From Actinospica sp035552695 (GTDB lineage Bacteria; Actinomycetota; Actinomycetes; Streptomycetales; Catenulisporaceae): DNA of 64,000 nt. Under the pieces are notes generated by a model. The model was not told where the DNA came from. It made no database searches and saw only the letters and a list, made by a program, of their open reading frames with translations. The DNA lies in NCBI RefSeq assembly GCF_035552695.1, contig NZ_DASZKT010000010.1:15927-79926 (forward strand). The letters are read 5' to 3'. Position numbers and translations under genes: made by a program. Below, piece by piece: positions 1-9,151 of the stretch (position 1 is its first letter; each line of letters starts with the position of its first letter).

Positions 1-820
1 GCCCCGCCGTCAGCGTGAAGGGCAGCCGGGCGTCGAAGCGTTCGAGGATGCCGCCGGGCTGGGCCGTACGCGCGTGTGCGGAATCCCGCATCGCCGCGGA
101 CCGCCGCTGCGCGAGCACGACCTGCAGCGGCAGCGCCTCGTCCCACTTCAGGCGACGCTTCGCGACCTCCGCCTCCTTACGCTCCTTCGGCCGATGCACC
201 TGCTCGAGCGCGGTCCGGTAGTCCAGCAGGCGGCGCTGGCCGCGGATCTCGGCGGGCAACGGGTCCTCCAGCTCGGGCAGCGACCGGAGCACGATCTCGA
301 CGCACTGCTCGATCTTCCAGGACTGCAATCCCGCCGTCGCCGGGTAGATCGGCAGCAGGCGGCCGGCGAAGCGCTCGACGGTCTCGTCGGTGTCGTCGTC
401 CTCGGCGAGCAGCTGGAAGTCGGGGTTCGCCAGCTGCCTGCGGCCGCGGAAGACGTTGACCTTGCCCGCGAACAGCGCGACCTTGCCGGGACGCAGCTCG
501 CGATCCAACCACGGCCGGTTGAAGAACGTGAGCAGCAAGGAGCCGGTGCCGTCGGTGATCTCGACCTCGACGAGCGAACCGCTGCGGCTGCGGAACTGGC
601 GCTTGGTCACCTTCTCGACCTCCGCCAGGACGGTGACCTCCTCGTCGATCGGCAGCTTCGACAGGTCGGTCAGCTCGCCGCGCTCGTCGTAGCGCCGCGG
701 ATAATGCCGCAGCAGGTCACCGGCCGTGTTCAGGCCGAGGCCCTTGGCCAGCACCTTCGCCGTGCGATCGCCCAGCAACTCGCTCAGCCGGGTCGCCATC
801 GCGTCCCGCTCAACGCTCAT
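1..820 (-). CDS. recG: ATP-dependent DNA helicase RecG, N-terminal part
   Basis: This is the first 273 codons of RecG, the superfamily 2 helicase that remodels stalled replication forks and branched DNA. The gene runs off the left edge of the window. The visible part is the wedge/OB region: an HhH-like start (LAKGLGLNTAGDLLRHYPRR), then an OB-fold stretch (VTDGTGSLLLTFFNRPW-like, FAGKVNVFRGRRQLANPDF) that binds branched DNA. The helicase motifs lie outside. The ATG at 820 sits one base after the stop of the upstream DAK-domain gene, with GGAG just before it, so the two genes are co-transcribed. An in-frame ATG at 799 is an alternative start. Identification is by family recognition of the N-terminal domain only. 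Confidence 0.88.
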   Translation of the reverse strand, partial: MSVERDAMATRLSELLGDRTAKVLAKGLGLNTAGDLLRHYPRRYDERGELTDLSKLPIDEEVTVLAEVEKVTKRQFRSRSGSLVEVEITDGTGSLLLTFFNRPWLDRELRPGKVALFAGKVNVFRGRRQLANPDFQLLAEDDDTDETVERFAGRLLPIYPATAGLQSWKIEQCVEIVLRSLPELEDPLPAEIRGQRRLLDYRTALEQVHRPKERKEAEVAKRRLKWDEALPLQVVLAQRRSAAMRDSAHARTAQPGGILERFDARLPFTLTAG

Positions 821-821
821 C

Positions 822-2615
822 TCACTCCACGCCGATCAGCAGCGGCCAACCGGACTGACCGCCCTCGTAGGCGACCACGTCCATCTCCGGCCGCCGGGCC
901 AGGACCCGGGCCGTGACGGCGTCGACCAGCGCTCCGGTCGGCAGGCCGAGATCGGCCCCGGTCACCAGGGTCACCATCTCACCACCCGCCGACACCATGC
1001 GATCGACCACGGCCAGCGCGCCTTCGAGGACGGTCTCGGAGATGAGCGCGACGTCGTCCTCGATGAAGCCGAGCACGTCCCCGGCGCGCGCGACGCCGGC
1101 CATGGTCCACGCGTCGTCCGCGGCCACCTGCAGCGCCCCGTACCTGGTCGCGCCCGCCGCCGCCGTCATCGCCACCACGTCCGCCTCGAAGCGCCGGCCG
1201 GGTTCGTGCACTGCTATCGCCGCGACCGCCTGCACGGCGGCCTTGCCCGGGATCACCGCGATGCGCACGCCGGGAAGGTCCCGTTCGGCCTGGTCGGCGG
1301 CAGCGAACGCGGGGGCGAGGCCCTCGGAGTCGGCGGTGACGATCACGACCTCGCGCACGCCGGTCTCCAGCACGGCCCTGGACAGCTGCGCACTCGTCGG
1401 CGGACGGCCGCCCGGCCCGCTCAGCGGCACCGCTCCGGCCTCGCCGAACAGCTCGGAAAGGCCCGGCCCGGCGGCGGCAGCGAGCACCACGCGACCGGGA
1501 CGAAGTTCGGGCACGGGCACCGGTTGCGGCCGTTCCCGCTGCTCCCTTCGCACGTCCACGCATTCGGTCAACGCCGTCACGCGCAGGTCGCGGGGACGGC
1601 CGTAGTCCAGCGCCGCCTCGATCGCCGGACCCGGCTGGTGCAGGTGGACGTGGATGCGATATTTCCCAGCGCCGCCCGCGACGACGAGCGAGTCCCCGCC
1701 GTCGGCCGCGCAGATCCGCTCAAGCTCGGCACGCAGCGCGTCGGCCGCGTCGGTCTCGATCAGGAAGACGAGCTCGAGGCCCGGGGTCTGGGCGGCCGCG
1801 TCGGCGAGCACGGGCTCGTGCACGATCAGCGGATGCGGCTGATGCAGCTTGACCGGAGCGATCGAGGTCGGGACGCGCTCGGGCCGCAGCAGCGAGCGGC
1901 GCGGCATCGTGGTGACCGCGAGACCGGCGTCCCGCGGCGCGACGCGGCGCGGGTCGTAGCCGCCGACCAGCGCGGCGAGCACGTCGAGGAACACGCAGAC
2001 CCCGCGCCCTCCGGCGTCCACCACGCCCGCGTCCTCGAGTGCCTGGAGTTGGTGCTGGGTCTTGGTCAGCGCGTCGAACGCCGCCTGTCGCGCCGCCTCG
2101 GCCACGGCCGGGAACGGCGGCTGCAGCGCCCCGGCCTGCTGCACGAGCTCGGTAGCGGCGGTCGCGGCGGCCTTGACCACCGAGAGCATCGTGCCCTCGA
2201 CCGGCACCGCCACCGCGGTCCGCGCCGCTTCATCCGCCCTGGCCAGCGCCGCCGCGAGCGCCGCCGAGGCGATGTGCCCGTGGACCCGGGCCGTCTCGGC
2301 CACCTCGTCGGCCAGCCCCCGCAGCAGCTGCGCCAGGATCGTGCCCGAGTTCCCGTGCGCACCCTCGAGGGCCCCGACCGCGAGCGCGTCCAGGGCCGCG
2401 GCCGCACCGGTGGCCGCCGTGTCAGCCGGAGGCGGGGGCGTCGCGTCGAGCCGTTCGCAGGCCGCGTCGAAGGTGAGGTAGAGGTTCGTGCCGGTGTCGC
2501 CGTCCGGGACCGGAAAGACGTTGAGGGCGTCGATCTCCTCGCGGGCCCGGCCGAGCGCGGCCAGGCTGGCCCTGGCCCAGGCGCGCACCGCGGCCCCGTC
2601 GACGGCTTCGAGCAC
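822..2615 (-). CDS. DAK2/DhaL-domain fatty acid kinase-like protein (FakA/YloV type)
   Basis: A 597-residue cytoplasmic protein. The N-terminal DhaL (DAK2) nucleotide-binding domain carries the Mg-ATP motif NVFPVPDGDTGTN at residues 32-44 and a HGNSGTILAQLLRG motif further on. The C-terminal half resembles the DegV-like FakA C-terminal domain. Family members phosphorylate fatty acids bound to FakB/DegV proteins. No fakB gene is seen nearby, so the substrate is inferred. The GTG start at 2615 follows AAGGAAGG at a normal spacing. It is transcribed away from rpmB and directly precedes recG (1-base gap), a gene order common in actinobacteria. Confidence 0.88.
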   Translation of the reverse strand: MLEAVDGAAVRAWARASLAALGRAREEIDALNVFPVPDGDTGTNLYLTFDAACERLDATPPPPADTAATGAAAALDALAVGALEGAHGNSGTILAQLLRGLADEVAETARVHGHIASAALAAALARADEAARTAVAVPVEGTMLSVVKAAATAATELVQQAGALQPPFPAVAEAARQAAFDALTKTQHQLQALEDAGVVDAGGRGVCVFLDVLAALVGGYDPRRVAPRDAGLAVTTMPRRSLLRPERVPTSIAPVKLHQPHPLIVHEPVLADAAAQTPGLELVFLIETDAADALRAELERICAADGGDSLVVAGGAGKYRIHVHLHQPGPAIEAALDYGRPRDLRVTALTECVDVRREQRERPQPVPVPELRPGRVVLAAAAGPGLSELFGEAGAVPLSGPGGRPPTSAQLSRAVLETGVREVVIVTADSEGLAPAFAAADQAERDLPGVRIAVIPGKAAVQAVAAIAVHEPGRRFEADVVAMTAAAGATRYGALQVAADDAWTMAGVARAGDVLGFIEDDVALISETVLEGALAVVDRMVSAGGEMVTLVTGADLGLPTGALVDAVTARVLARRPEMDVVAYEGGQSGWPLLIGVE

Positions 2616-2731
2616 GAGGCGGGCCTTCCTTCTCGCAATCGGGACGAGGTTCGTTCGGGAGCGGATAGTGGTCCCGGCGCCCGGTCCTGAGAGAATCGGG
2701 TCCTGCCCACCTTAGGCGTTGGCACCCCGGA

Positions 2732-2762
2732 TTGGCACTGCGGCGGATCCGTGGGTTACCCT
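2732..2762 (+). promoter_or_regulatory. candidate rpmB promoter
   Basis: TTGGCA at 2732-2737 and a TTACCCT-like hexamer around 2756-2762, about 18 bases apart, lie about 65 bases upstream of the rpmB start in the divergent gap between the DAK gene and rpmB. Spacing and composition fit a housekeeping sigma promoter, but the match is only by eye. Confidence 0.3.
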
Positions 2763-2828
2763 GACCAGGTTGCCCGGAACACGCCTGGGCGCGAGTCCAT
2801 CCGTAAGCACAGTCTTTTGGAGTGTCCC

Positions 2829-3017
2829 GTGGCTGCCACTTGTGACGTTTGCGGCAAGGGTCCGGGTTTCGGCATGAACGTGTCGCACTCGCACCGCCGC
2901 ACGAAGCGCCGCTTCAACCCGAACATCCAGAACATCCGCACCACCCTGCCGAACGGCACGCCGAAGCGGCAGAACGTGTGCACCAAGTGCCTCAAGGCCG
3001 GCAAGGTCACCCGCTAG
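2829..3017 (+). CDS. rpmB: 50S ribosomal protein L28 (zinc-binding C+ form)
   Basis: A 62-residue ribosomal large-subunit protein. Residues 5-18 (CDVCGKGPGFGMNV) and the SHSHRRTKRRFNPN segment are diagnostic for L28. Two CxxC pairs (C5/C8 and C51/C54) make this the zinc-binding form; many actinobacteria also keep a zinc-free paralogue for zinc starvation. The GTG start at 2829 is chosen because GGAGTG lies at 2819-2824. The frame stays open upstream to 2751, but that part has no L28 similarity. It is monocistronic and ends at a strong hairpin. Confidence 0.96.
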   Translation: MAATCDVCGKGPGFGMNVSHSHRRTKRRFNPNIQNIRTTLPNGTPKRQNVCTKCLKAGKVTR

Positions 3018-3077
3018 GGAGCCCCGCGCGGCCCACGTGAGTGGACCGCCGGCCCGGCAAGACAAGCACGCACGTTC

Positions 3078-3122
3078 GCGAAGGGCGGCGCCCCGGATTC
3101 CCCCGGCGGCGCCGCCCTTCGC
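3078..3122. terminator. bidirectional terminator between rpmB and thiD
   Basis: A perfect 15-bp inverted repeat (3078-3092 with 3108-3122, 15-base loop) lies between two convergent genes. It has no long T tract, as is usual for high-GC actinobacterial terminators. The rest of the 3018-3292 gap shows nothing recognisable. Confidence 0.75.
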
Positions 3123-3292
3123 GCTGTCCCGAGGACGTCGGCGGGCCGATCGCCGAGGCATAGCCGAGGCCCCAAGCCGACCGAGGAACGCAGCGACGAG
3201 GGCGGCTTGGCTGAGCCGCTGCCGCGAGCGCGGAGTAGGCACAACGCGAATCGGGCGGCGCCTCATTTTGACAGTCGCGAAGCGGCGATTCT

Positions 3293-4093
3293 CTAAGCCG
3301 TAGACGGATGCCCCACCGGTCCGATGCCCTTTCCGAGGGGGTAGCCGGCGGCGATGGCGCGGGTGACGTAGGTCTTGGCGGCGGCGACGGCGGCGGGCAC
3401 TTCGTGGCCCTGGGCGAGGAGGGTGGCGACGGCGCTGGCGTAGGTGCAGCCGGTGCCGTGGGTGTGCGGGTTGGGGATCCGCCGGGCGACGAGCCAGTGT
3501 TCGGCGACGCCGTCCGTGAGCAGGTCCGCGGCCTCGTCGTCGGCGAGGTGGCCACCCTTGAGCAGGATCCAGCGCGGGCCGTGGTCGAGCAGCTTGCGCG
3601 CGGCCGTGCGCATGGCCTCGCGGTCGGCGACGGGGGCGCCGACGAGCCAGGTCGCCTCGTCGAGGTTCGGTGTCAGGACCGTGGTACGCGGCAGCAGTTC
3701 GCCCAGCAGTACGTCGCGGGCGTCCGAGGCCAGCAGGGTGTCGCCGTGCTTTGAGATGGCTACCGGGTCGACTACCACGGGGACTAGCTCGTTCAGCGTA
3801 TTGATCAGACCGGCGACGGCGCGGACGAGTTCCGGGCCGCCGAGCATGCCGGTCTTGACCGCGTCGACGCCGATGTCGTCGACGCAGGCGCGGAACTGGG
3901 CCTCGACGGCCGCGGCGGGGAGGGGCCAGGCGCCTTGGACGCCGAGCGAGTTCTGGGCCGTGACGACGGTGATCGCGCTCATGCCGTGGCCGCCGAGTGC
4001 CTGAATGGCCTTCAGGTCGGCCTGGATGCCCGCGCCGCCGCCGGAATCGGAGCCGGCGACGGTCAGGACCCTGGCCCTGGCGGCCTCAGCCAT
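3293..4093 (-). CDS. thiD: hydroxymethylpyrimidine/phosphomethylpyrimidine kinase
   Basis: A 266-residue ribokinase-fold enzyme that phosphorylates HMP to HMP-P and then HMP-PP for thiamine synthesis in the cytoplasm. Seen: the substrate loop GSDSGGGAGIQAD (residues 14-26), the KTGMLG segment, the LLKGGH nucleotide-site strand and the anion-hole motif HGTGCTYASA near the C-terminus. Length is typical for ThiD. ATG at 4093 follows GGGAGG. It lies 13 bases downstream of the thiL stop, so thiL-thiD form an operon that ends at the hairpin before rpmB. Confidence 0.95.
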   Translation of the reverse strand: MAEAARARVLTVAGSDSGGGAGIQADLKAIQALGGHGMSAITVVTAQNSLGVQGAWPLPAAAVEAQFRACVDDIGVDAVKTGMLGGPELVRAVAGLINTLNELVPVVVDPVAISKHGDTLLASDARDVLLGELLPRTTVLTPNLDEATWLVGAPVADREAMRTAARKLLDHGPRWILLKGGHLADDEAADLLTDGVAEHWLVARRIPNPHTHGTGCTYASAVATLLAQGHEVPAAVAAAKTYVTRAIAAGYPLGKGIGPVGHPSTA

Positions 4094-4106
4094 CTGTCAG
4101 CCTCCC

Positions 4107-5102
4107 TCAACTCCGGCCGAAGTGGTCCCAGCCGGGGGTCGCGCCCCACGGGTGCCCGCTGACGGTCACCAGGGGCGTGTCAGGGGCCTCGGCGCGCTCG
4201 CTGACGCGGCCCACGACGTGCCAGCCGGGCGGGAGCTCCACGTCCGGCGGGAAGCAGGCGGCCAGGGCGTGGTCCTCGCCGCCGGTCAGCACCCAGTCCA
4301 GCACCTCGACGCCGCATTTCCGGGCGGTTTCGCGGAGCTGATCTTCGATCGGGAACGCCGCCGGGTCGAGGTCGATCGCCACGCTGCTCTCCTCGGCGAT
4401 GTGGCCGAGGTCGGCGAGCAGGCCGTCGCTGATGTCGAGCATCGCGGTGGCTCCGGCGCGCGCCGCGGCTGGGCCTTGTTCGTACGGAGGTTCGGGGCTG
4501 CGGTGCCGGGCGAGGGCCGGCTTGGGGCCGTCCATATCGCGCAGCAGCAGTTCCAGGCCGCAGGCGCTCCAGCCGAGTTCGCCCGCGTAGGCCACGATGT
4601 CCCCCGGATGGGCGCCCGCGCGCGTGACGGGGGCGCGTCCCTGCAGGTCACCGAGGGCGGTGACGGCGATGAGCAGGATCTCCGAGCCGACGGTGTCGCC
4701 GCCGGCCACGGACGCTCCCACCAGCGCCGCCTCGTCGGCGAGGCCGGCCGAGAGGTCCTTCGCCCAGCTCAGCGGCAGGTCGGCGGGGGCGGCGAGGCCG
4801 ACGAGCAGCGCGCTGCCGACGCCGCCCATCGCGGCGATGTCGGCGAGGTTCTGCGCCGCGGCCTTGCGTCCGACCTGGTAGCCGGTGGACCAGTCGCGGC
4901 GGAAGTGGCGGCCCTCGACCAGCAGGTCGGTGCTGGCCACTACCCGGCCGTCGGGGGTGCTGACGAGCGCGGCGTCGTCGCCGGGGCCGATCAGCACGGC
5001 GTGGCCCTGGCGGACCGTCCTGGCCACCCGATTGATCAGGCCGAATTCACCGATCTGGCCTAAGGTGTAATCACTGGTGGACCCCGGGCTCGGCTCAGTC
5101 AC
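4107..5102 (-). CDS. thiL: thiamine-monophosphate kinase
   Basis: ThiL converts thiamine phosphate to thiamine diphosphate. The 331-residue product shows the AIRS/ThiL fold signatures: GEFGLI near the N-terminus, the metal-binding GDDAA (41-45), DLLVEGRHF (59-67) and NLADIAAMG (85-93). The frame is open to 5171, but the family begins just before GEFGLI, so the GTG at 5102 is preferred. No strong ribosome-binding site is visible there. It is divergent from the Lrp-like gene and upstream of thiD in one operon. Confidence 0.93.
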   Translation of the reverse strand: MTEPSPGSTSDYTLGQIGEFGLINRVARTVRQGHAVLIGPGDDAALVSTPDGRVVASTDLLVEGRHFRRDWSTGYQVGRKAAAQNLADIAAMGGVGSALLVGLAAPADLPLSWAKDLSAGLADEAALVGASVAGGDTVGSEILLIAVTALGDLQGRAPVTRAGAHPGDIVAYAGELGWSACGLELLLRDMDGPKPALARHRSPEPPYEQGPAAARAGATAMLDISDGLLADLGHIAEESSVAIDLDPAAFPIEDQLRETARKCGVEVLDWVLTGGEDHALAACFPPDVELPPGWHVVGRVSERAEAPDTPLVTVSGHPWGATPGWDHFGRS

Positions 5103-5272
5103 GGGTCCCACTTTAGAGGGACCGCCACGCGGCGGTTCGACCACCGCAACCACCCTCACGTGTGTAACCATCCGGGACCCCCTTGCGGCGGCCCCGGGTC
5201 GGGCCGGTAACGTTTCGCCATTGTCTAGTTCTCATTGACTATACGCACGTAGTCCGAGTGGAGGGCTCCGAA

Positions 5273-5509
5273 GTGGTTCAGGCCTACATCCTCGTCCAGA
5301 CCGAAGTCGGCCGATCCGCCGCGGTGGCCGGTCAGATCACCGAACTGCCCGGGGTCATCTCCGCGGAGGACGTCACCGGCCCGTATGATGTGATCGTGCG
5401 TACGGAGGCCGAGACCATGGACGACCTGGGCAAGCTGATCGTGGCCCGGATCCAGGTCATCGAGGGCATCACGCGCACGCTGACCTGCCCGGTGGTCAAC
5501 CTCGGATGA
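5273..5509 (+). CDS. Lrp/AsnC ligand-binding (RAM) domain protein, lacking HTH
   Basis: A 78-residue protein made only of the Lrp/AsnC effector-binding RAM domain (YILVQTEVGR at the start, VTGPYDVIV in the centre, TCPVV at the end). There is no DNA-binding helix-turn-helix. Such stand-alone RAM proteins oligomerise and bind amino acids, and this one is conserved beside thiL in actinobacteria. The GTG at 5273 is chosen because GGAGGG lies seven bases upstream (5260-5265). The longer open frame from 5183 has no homology. Its ligand is unknown. Confidence 0.88.
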   Translation: MVQAYILVQTEVGRSAAVAGQITELPGVISAEDVTGPYDVIVRTEAETMDDLGKLIVARIQVIEGITRTLTCPVVNLG

Positions 5510-5513
5510 CCGG

Positions 5514-6056
5514 GTGAACAAACTACGCGTGCTGCTTCCCGCCGCCGGGGTCGTGACCGCCTCGGTCGGCGGCGCGTGCGCGTGGCTGCTGCTGACCGCG
5601 GACCACGCCGTCGCGGTGAGCCCGCCGCGGGTCACCGCCGGGGTGCAGCAGGTCTGTGCGAACCTGCACGCCCACCTGCCCGCCACCGTGGACGGCCAGA
5701 GCAGGGACCAGGTCTCCCCCTCCTCCGACCTGACAGCGGCCTGGGGCAAGAGCCCGATCGTGCTGACCTGCGGCGTGGCCACGCCCGCCGTGCTGAACCC
5801 GGCGAACAAGACCTACGACCCGTCCGCCCAGGCCGTCTACGCCAACGGCGTGTCCTGGCTGCCGGTGCAGGTCTCGAACGGCTACGAGTTCTACGCCATC
5901 CAGCGCGAGGTCTACGTCGAGGTCTTCGTGCCCTCCTCGTACGACCTCGCGGACGGCAACCCGGGGATGGACGCGCCCACCGACCTGTCCGCCGCGATCA
6001 TCGCGGGCACGCCGACCAACGAGGGCAAGTCGGGCGCCGACGTCAGCCCGGCCTGA
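5514..6056 (+). CDS. DUF3515 family membrane-anchored protein
   Basis: A 180-residue actinobacterial protein of unknown function. An N-terminal hydrophobic segment (about residues 6-28) should act as a signal anchor. The rest is exported, with two cysteines that could pair (QQVCANL and VLTCGV) and the family's conserved WGKSP and VYANGVSWLP segments. The GTG start is 4 bases after the stop of the RAM-domain gene, indicating co-transcription. It faces ddl convergently and no clear terminator is visible between them. No activity can be assigned. Confidence 0.82.
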   Translation: MNKLRVLLPAAGVVTASVGGACAWLLLTADHAVAVSPPRVTAGVQQVCANLHAHLPATVDGQSRDQVSPSSDLTAAWGKSPIVLTCGVATPAVLNPANKTYDPSAQAVYANGVSWLPVQVSNGYEFYAIQREVYVEVFVPSSYDLADGNPGMDAPTDLSAAIIAGTPTNEGKSGADVSPA

Positions 6057-6112
6057 GCACCCGCGCGCTTTCGTGCCCTTACACCCCTGCCCCTACACCC
6101 GTGTCAGGGCCC

Positions 6113-7252
6113 TCAGCGCAGCCCGCTCGGCCGGGACAGCGCGTCGGCGATCAGCCGGTCAACCAGCTCCGCGTAGGTGACCCCGGAGGCGGCCCACATC
6201 TGCGGGAACATCGAGGTGGTGGTGAAGCCCGGCATGGTGTTGAGCTCGTTGACCACGAAGCGGCCGTCCTCCAGCAGGAAGAAGTCCGCGCGGGCCAGGC
6301 CCTCGCACTCGAGCGCCTCGAAGGACTCGACCGCGAGCCGCTGGATCTCAGCGGTCTGCTCCTCGCTGAGCAGCGCCGGCAGGTCCACGGCGGTGGTGCC
6401 GTCGAGGTACTTGGCCTCGAAGTCGTAGAACTCGTGGCCGCCGAGCACCTTCAGCTCCGCGGGCAGCGAGGCCTCGGCCCGTCCCCCGGCGCGCCCGGCG
6501 AGGACGCCGACCTCGATCTCGCGGCCGTGCAGCATCGCCTCGATGACGAGCTTCGGGTCGTGTTCGCGGGCGAATTCGATCGCGGCGGCGAGCTCCGACT
6601 CGTCGTGCACCTTGGAGATACCCATGGACGAACCGGCCCGCGCCGGCTTCACGAACACCGGATAGCGGAGCTCTGCGACGGCGGCTCGTACCCGCGCGCG
6701 GCCTTCCTCGGTGTCCCACTGCTTCGCCCGCAGCGCGAAGTACGGGCCGATCGGCAGGCCGGAGGCGGCGAGCAGACGCTTCATCACGTCCTTGTCCATG
6801 CCGACCGCCGAGGCGAGCACACCCGAGCCGACGTACGGGATGCCCGCGAGTTCCAGCAGCCCCTGCAGCGTTCCGTCCTCGCCGTACGGGCCGTGCAACA
6901 GCGGCAGCACCACGTCCACGTCGCCCAGCACCTTCGGCACCGTGCCCGGCTCGTGCACGGTCAGCTCGCGCGCGGTCGGGTCGGCGGCCATGGTGACGAG
7001 CGCGCCACTGGTCTCGTCGATCCGCGGCGGCAGATTGCCGTCGGTGATGGCGAGCTGCTCGCCCAGGCCCTCGGCGAGCACCCACCTGCCGTCGGTGGAG
7101 ATGCCGACCGGCACCACCTCGTAGCGCTCCGGATCGAGCACCTTCAGCACGCTCCCCGCGGTGACGCAGGAGATCGCGTGTTCACTGGACCGACCGCCGA
7201 ACACGACGGCGACGCGGATCTTGGACTGGGGAGCTGCCGACTCGTCGCTCAT
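6113..7252 (-). CDS. ddl: D-alanine--D-alanine ligase
   Basis: A 379-residue ATP-grasp ligase making D-Ala-D-Ala for peptidoglycan. Seen: the N-terminal VVFGGRSSEHAIS loop, PLLHGPYGEDGT, the ATP-grasp lysine region YPVFVKPARAGSSMGI, and the Mg/active-site tail ELNTMPGFTTTSMFP. Length is typical. The start lies 12 bases after the gpsA stop, so plsC-gpsA-ddl form one operon. The MPGFT ending is that of ordinary D-Ala ligases rather than vancomycin-resistance D-Lac ligases, though the assignment to D-Ala is inferred. Confidence 0.95.
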   Translation of the reverse strand: MSDESAAPQSKIRVAVVFGGRSSEHAISCVTAGSVLKVLDPERYEVVPVGISTDGRWVLAEGLGEQLAITDGNLPPRIDETSGALVTMAADPTARELTVHEPGTVPKVLGDVDVVLPLLHGPYGEDGTLQGLLELAGIPYVGSGVLASAVGMDKDVMKRLLAASGLPIGPYFALRAKQWDTEEGRARVRAAVAELRYPVFVKPARAGSSMGISKVHDESELAAAIEFAREHDPKLVIEAMLHGREIEVGVLAGRAGGRAEASLPAELKVLGGHEFYDFEAKYLDGTTAVDLPALLSEEQTAEIQRLAVESFEALECEGLARADFFLLEDGRFVVNELNTMPGFTTTSMFPQMWAASGVTYAELVDRLIADALSRPSGLR

Positions 7253-7264
7253 AGCTCTCAGACC

Positions 7265-8269
7265 CTAGTACAAGCCCTCCGACTTCGCGGATCTGGCCAT
7301 CAGCGCGGCGAGCATCTCTTTCGGGCCGTGCCCCTCGTGCACCACGCCGACCACGGCGCGGGCGATCGGCATGTCCACGTCGTGACGTTCCGCCAACTCC
7401 AGCACCGATCTACAGGACTTGACTCCCTCGGTGGTCTGCCGCACCTCCGCGGTCGCCTGTTCGATGCTCAGGCCGCGGCCGAGGTGCACGCCGAACATGT
7501 GGTTGCGGGACAGCGAGGATCCGCAGGTGGCGACGAGGTCGCCGAGACCCGCGAGCCCGGAGAAGGTGTACGGATCGGCGCCGACGGCCATGCCCAGACG
7601 CGTCGCCTCGGCCAGGCCGCGGGTGATCAGCGTGCCCTTCGCGTTGTCGCCGAGACCCATGCCGTCGGCCATTCCGGCGGCCAGGCCGATCACGTTCTTG
7701 ATCGCGCCGCCGAGCTCGCAGCCGACCACGTCGGTGTTGGTGTACGGCCGGAAGTACTGCGTGTGGCAGGCCTTCTGCAGCTCCTCGGCGACCGACGGGG
7801 ACTCCGAGGCGACGACGGCCGCCGCGGGCATGCGGCGCGCGATCTCCTGCGCCAGGTTGGGCCCGGAGATCACGGCGATCCGCTCGCGACCGGCGCCGGT
7901 GCACTCGTCGATGACCTCGCTCATCCGCATGCAGGTGCCGAGTTCGACGCCCTTCATCAGCGAGACCCACACGGTGCGCCGCTCGGCCAGCGGCGCCCAC
8001 GCGGCGAGATTCGCGCGCAGCGACTGCGAGGGGATGGCGAGCACGGCGAAGTCCGCGTCCCGCAGGGCCTCGGCCGGATCCGTGGTCGCGCGCATGGCTT
8101 CGGGGAGCCGGATTCCGGGCAGATAGTCCGGGTTCTCGTGCCGGGTGTTGATGGCCTCGGCGAGGTCCGGACGTCGGCCGACGAGGGTCACGTCGGTCCC
8201 CGCGTCGGCGAGCACCATGCCGAAGGCGGTGCCCCAGTTGCCCGTGCCGAAGACGGCGGCGCGCGTCAC
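7265..8269 (-). CDS. gpsA: glycerol-3-phosphate dehydrogenase (NAD(P)+)
   Basis: A 334-residue cytoplasmic enzyme that reduces dihydroxyacetone phosphate to sn-glycerol 3-phosphate for phospholipid synthesis. The Rossmann motif GTGNWGTAFG lies at the N-terminus, followed by SLMKGVE, ISGPNLAQEI, and the catalytic-lysine region GGAIKNVIGLAAG. The GTG at 8269 overlaps the plsC stop by four bases (GTGA). The longer open frame upstream lies inside plsC and has no GpsA similarity. Its position directly after an acyltransferase puts substrate supply and acylation in one operon. Confidence 0.95.
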   Translation of the reverse strand: MTRAAVFGTGNWGTAFGMVLADAGTDVTLVGRRPDLAEAINTRHENPDYLPGIRLPEAMRATTDPAEALRDADFAVLAIPSQSLRANLAAWAPLAERRTVWVSLMKGVELGTCMRMSEVIDECTGAGRERIAVISGPNLAQEIARRMPAAAVVASESPSVAEELQKACHTQYFRPYTNTDVVGCELGGAIKNVIGLAAGMADGMGLGDNAKGTLITRGLAEATRLGMAVGADPYTFSGLAGLGDLVATCGSSLSRNHMFGVHLGRGLSIEQATAEVRQTTEGVKSCRSVLELAERHDVDMPIARAVVGVVHEGHGPKEMLAALMARSAKSEGLY

Positions 8270-9015
8270 TCGGCCACCTCGGCCTCCGCCGGGGACTCCG
8301 TCAGTTCCTGGGGCGGCGGCACGAAGCGCACCTCCGGGGCCGTCTCGCCGCGCAGCCCCTCGAGCAACTTGGTGATCTCGGCCATGATCAGGTCGGTGAC
8401 CTCCTGCTCGGTGCCGCGCTCCTTGATGCGGTCGGCCCACGGGGACAGGTCGATCGGCGGGCCCGCGACCACCTTGAGGGTCTTGCGCGGGAAGACGTTG
8501 AACTTGGTCGAGTACGGCGCGAGCACTTCCTGCGCGCCCCACTGCGCGACCGGGATCACCGGAACGCCGGTGCGCAGCGCGATCCGGGCAGCGCCGGTGC
8601 GCCCGACCATCGGCCACAGGTCAGGGTCCTTCGTCATGGTGCCCTCCGGGTAGAAGATCACCACCTCGCCGCGCTTGATCGCGTCCTGCGCCGCGAGCAT
8701 CGCCTTGACCGCGTCGCGGGTGCCGCGGTGCACCGGGATCTGGCCCGCGGCCACAAACCACTTGCCGAGCAGCGGGTGCTTGAAGACGCCGGACTTCGCG
8801 GTGAACCGGGGGGTGCGCCCGTTGGCCACCACGAAATGCCCGACGGCCATCGGGTCGAAGAAGGAGTAGTGGTTGGCGACGATCAGGGCGCCGCCGGTCT
8901 TCGGGAGGTTCTCCCTGCCGCGCCAGTCCCGCTTCGTCAGCAGCGTCAGCAGCGGCCGGGCGATCGCGGCGATGAGGAGAAACGCTAAACCGGCGGGCGG
9001 GTTGCGGCGGGCCAC
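8266..9015 (-). CDS. plsC: 1-acyl-sn-glycerol-3-phosphate acyltransferase (PlsC family)
   Basis: A 249-residue membrane-associated acyltransferase of phosphatidic acid synthesis. The catalytic HX4D motif is NHYSFFD with H49 and D54, and the glycerophosphate-binding motif FYPEGT follows about 70 residues later. An N-terminal hydrophobic segment (about 9-26) should anchor it to the inner membrane face. It is the first gene of plsC-gpsA-ddl and divergent from cofC. Actinobacterial genomes carry several PlsC paralogues, so the exact acceptor is inferred. Confidence 0.9.
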   Translation of the reverse strand: MARRNPPAGLAFLLIAAIARPLLTLLTKRDWRGRENLPKTGGALIVANHYSFFDPMAVGHFVVANGRTPRFTAKSGVFKHPLLGKWFVAAGQIPVHRGTRDAVKAMLAAQDAIKRGEVVIFYPEGTMTKDPDLWPMVGRTGAARIALRTGVPVIPVAQWGAQEVLAPYSTKFNVFPRKTLKVVAGPPIDLSPWADRIKERGTEQEVTDLIMAEITKLLEGLRGETAPEVRFVPPPQELTESPAEAEVAE

Positions 9016-9151
9016 CTGGGGTCCTTCCGGGAGCCGAGGCTCTGGCTGGGCGGGGACGACGGACGAGTCCTATCCTCGCGCCTCGCTCCGGCTTGTGCCA
9101 AGGCGGCCCCCGGTGACCTTGATCCCGCGCGGGCCGCGGGCATGAAAAACT

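Noticed and set aside
726..2690. Plus-strand open frame of 654 codons
   Set aside because: Antisense shadow of the DAK-domain gene, with no recognisable fold.
5576..8653. Plus-strand open frame of 1025 codons
   Set aside because: It runs out of frame across DUF3515 and antisense through ddl and gpsA. The composition is Arg/Gly/His-rich with no domain.
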